Shown here piece after piece: positions 63,681 through 64,000 of a DNA stretch of 64,000 bases. How positions within the stretch are numbered: the first letter of the stretch is position 1; each line of letters starts with the position of its first letter. The notes beneath the pieces are model-generated. The model ran no database searches. It was not told the origin of the DNA and saw nothing but the letters and a program-made list of their open reading frames with translations. This DNA comes from Flavobacterium salilacus subsp. salilacus (GTDB lineage: Bacteria > Bacteroidota > Bacteroidia > Flavobacteriales > Flavobacteriaceae). Both the position numbers and the translations under genes were made by a program. The DNA lies in contig NZ_SKBP01000005.1 of assembly GCF_004634195.1 (NCBI RefSeq), positions 1 through 64,000 of the forward strand, given 5' to 3'.

Positions 63681-64000
63681 TTAAATCTTCTCCTGCAATC
63701 CTTTAATCTCATCCCTCAGTTTAGCTGCCTGTAAAAAGTCGAGGTCTTTTGCGGCTTTTTCCATAGCCTTACGTTTTTCGCGTATCAGTTTTTCAATATC
63801 GCCTTTTGCCATATAGGTGGTGTCGGGTTCGGCGGCTACTTTTGGGCTGCTGTCATAATTATAGGCTACACTGTTCCTGCCCAGCGAGTTTTCTATTTTT
63901 TTGTTTAGTGCCATAGGTACCAGTCCGTGTGCAATGTTATAGTTGTGCTGTTTTTCGCGCTTGTAGTTGGTGTCGTCTATGGTACGCTGCATACTGTCGG
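63681..64000 (-). CDS. uvrB: Excinuclease ABC subunit B, C-terminal part (partial)
   Basis: The frame runs off the right edge; 106 codons remain. It begins with the DSMQRTIDDTNYKREKQ segment of UvrB helicase motif VI surroundings and ends with the UVR domain (DIEKLIREKRKAMEKAAKDL, DFLQAAKLRDEIKGL) that binds UvrC. UvrB verifies DNA lesions in nucleotide excision repair. Confidence 0.95.
   Translation of the reverse strand, partial: DSMQRTIDDTNYKREKQHNYNIAHGLVPMALNKKIENSLGRNSVAYNYDSSPKVAAEPDTTYMAKGDIEKLIREKRKAMEKAAKDLDFLQAAKLRDEIKGLQEKI

Overview
The window reads as a chromosomal segment of a Bacteroidota bacterium of the family Flavobacteriaceae (Flavobacterium-like). Support comes from type IX secretion sorting domains (types A and B), SprB-type adhesin repeats, AT-rich intergenic DNA, many start codons without a clear Shine-Dalgarno sequence, promoter boxes of the Bacteroidota TTG / TAnnTTTG type, and typical flavobacterial gene sets (pyrR-pyrB-rnz, fused ccsBA, a menaquinone cluster). 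No rRNA, tRNA, CRISPR array, transposase or phage gene was recognised.

Layout. 1-10443 (- strand): three giant secreted proteins. Two are tandem paralogues with TIG, lamin-tail and SprB repeat domains; the first runs off the left edge. The third is a triple-repeat protein with a type A sorting domain. 10444-11011 has no gene. 11012-13598 (-): an aldo/keto reductase and a thioredoxin-fold lipoprotein. 13746-22760 (+): an ABC-F ATPase, then pyrR, pyrB, a small conserved-looking protein, rnz, pdxH, a SixA-like phosphatase, ppk1 and a Ppx/GppA phosphatase. 22795-24229 (-): an ECF sigma factor, a membrane protein and a Spy-like protein. 24388-26100 (+): a cysteine-rich copper-binding four-helix protein and two tandem HAD hydrolases. 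26102-27857 (-): photolyase and an SRPBCC protein. 28004-28858 (+): a DUF2911/TPR protein. 28934-36645 (-): a run encoding a DUF2520 dehydrogenase, KdsC-like phosphatase, UbiA-type transferase, Maf, MscS channel, PIG-L deacetylase, an unlisted 34-residue membrane peptide and a sodium:solute symporter. 36709-39246 (-): an M1 peptidase and a secreted unknown. 39459-42659 (+): ccsBA. Then a K+ channel (-) and a thiol peroxidase of the GPx family (+).

43725-53646 is a menaquinone region: menD, cvfB, (serine hydrolase on -), menB, two PH-domain membrane proteins, menA, a UPF0173 metal hydrolase, a four-helix-bundle gene flanked by inverted AATT-rich repeats, and menC. menF and menE are not visible. 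A 64-codon orphan gene with its own terminator follows.

54189-63152 (-) is the most distinctive region: an eight-gene operon that fits CoA-dependent salicylate (or a related 2-substituted benzoate) breakdown through gentisate. It has a flavin reductase-like protein, a fused salicylyl-CoA 5-hydroxylase/old-yellow-enzyme protein, an aryl-CoA ligase, a hotdog thioesterase, a nitrilase, a gentisate dioxygenase, an FAH-type hydrolase and a maleate isomerase. The set would take gentisate to pyruvate plus fumarate without a glutathione-dependent isomerase, and the nitrilase suggests that a nitrile may feed the route. The right edge holds a small unknown gene and the C-terminus of uvrB.
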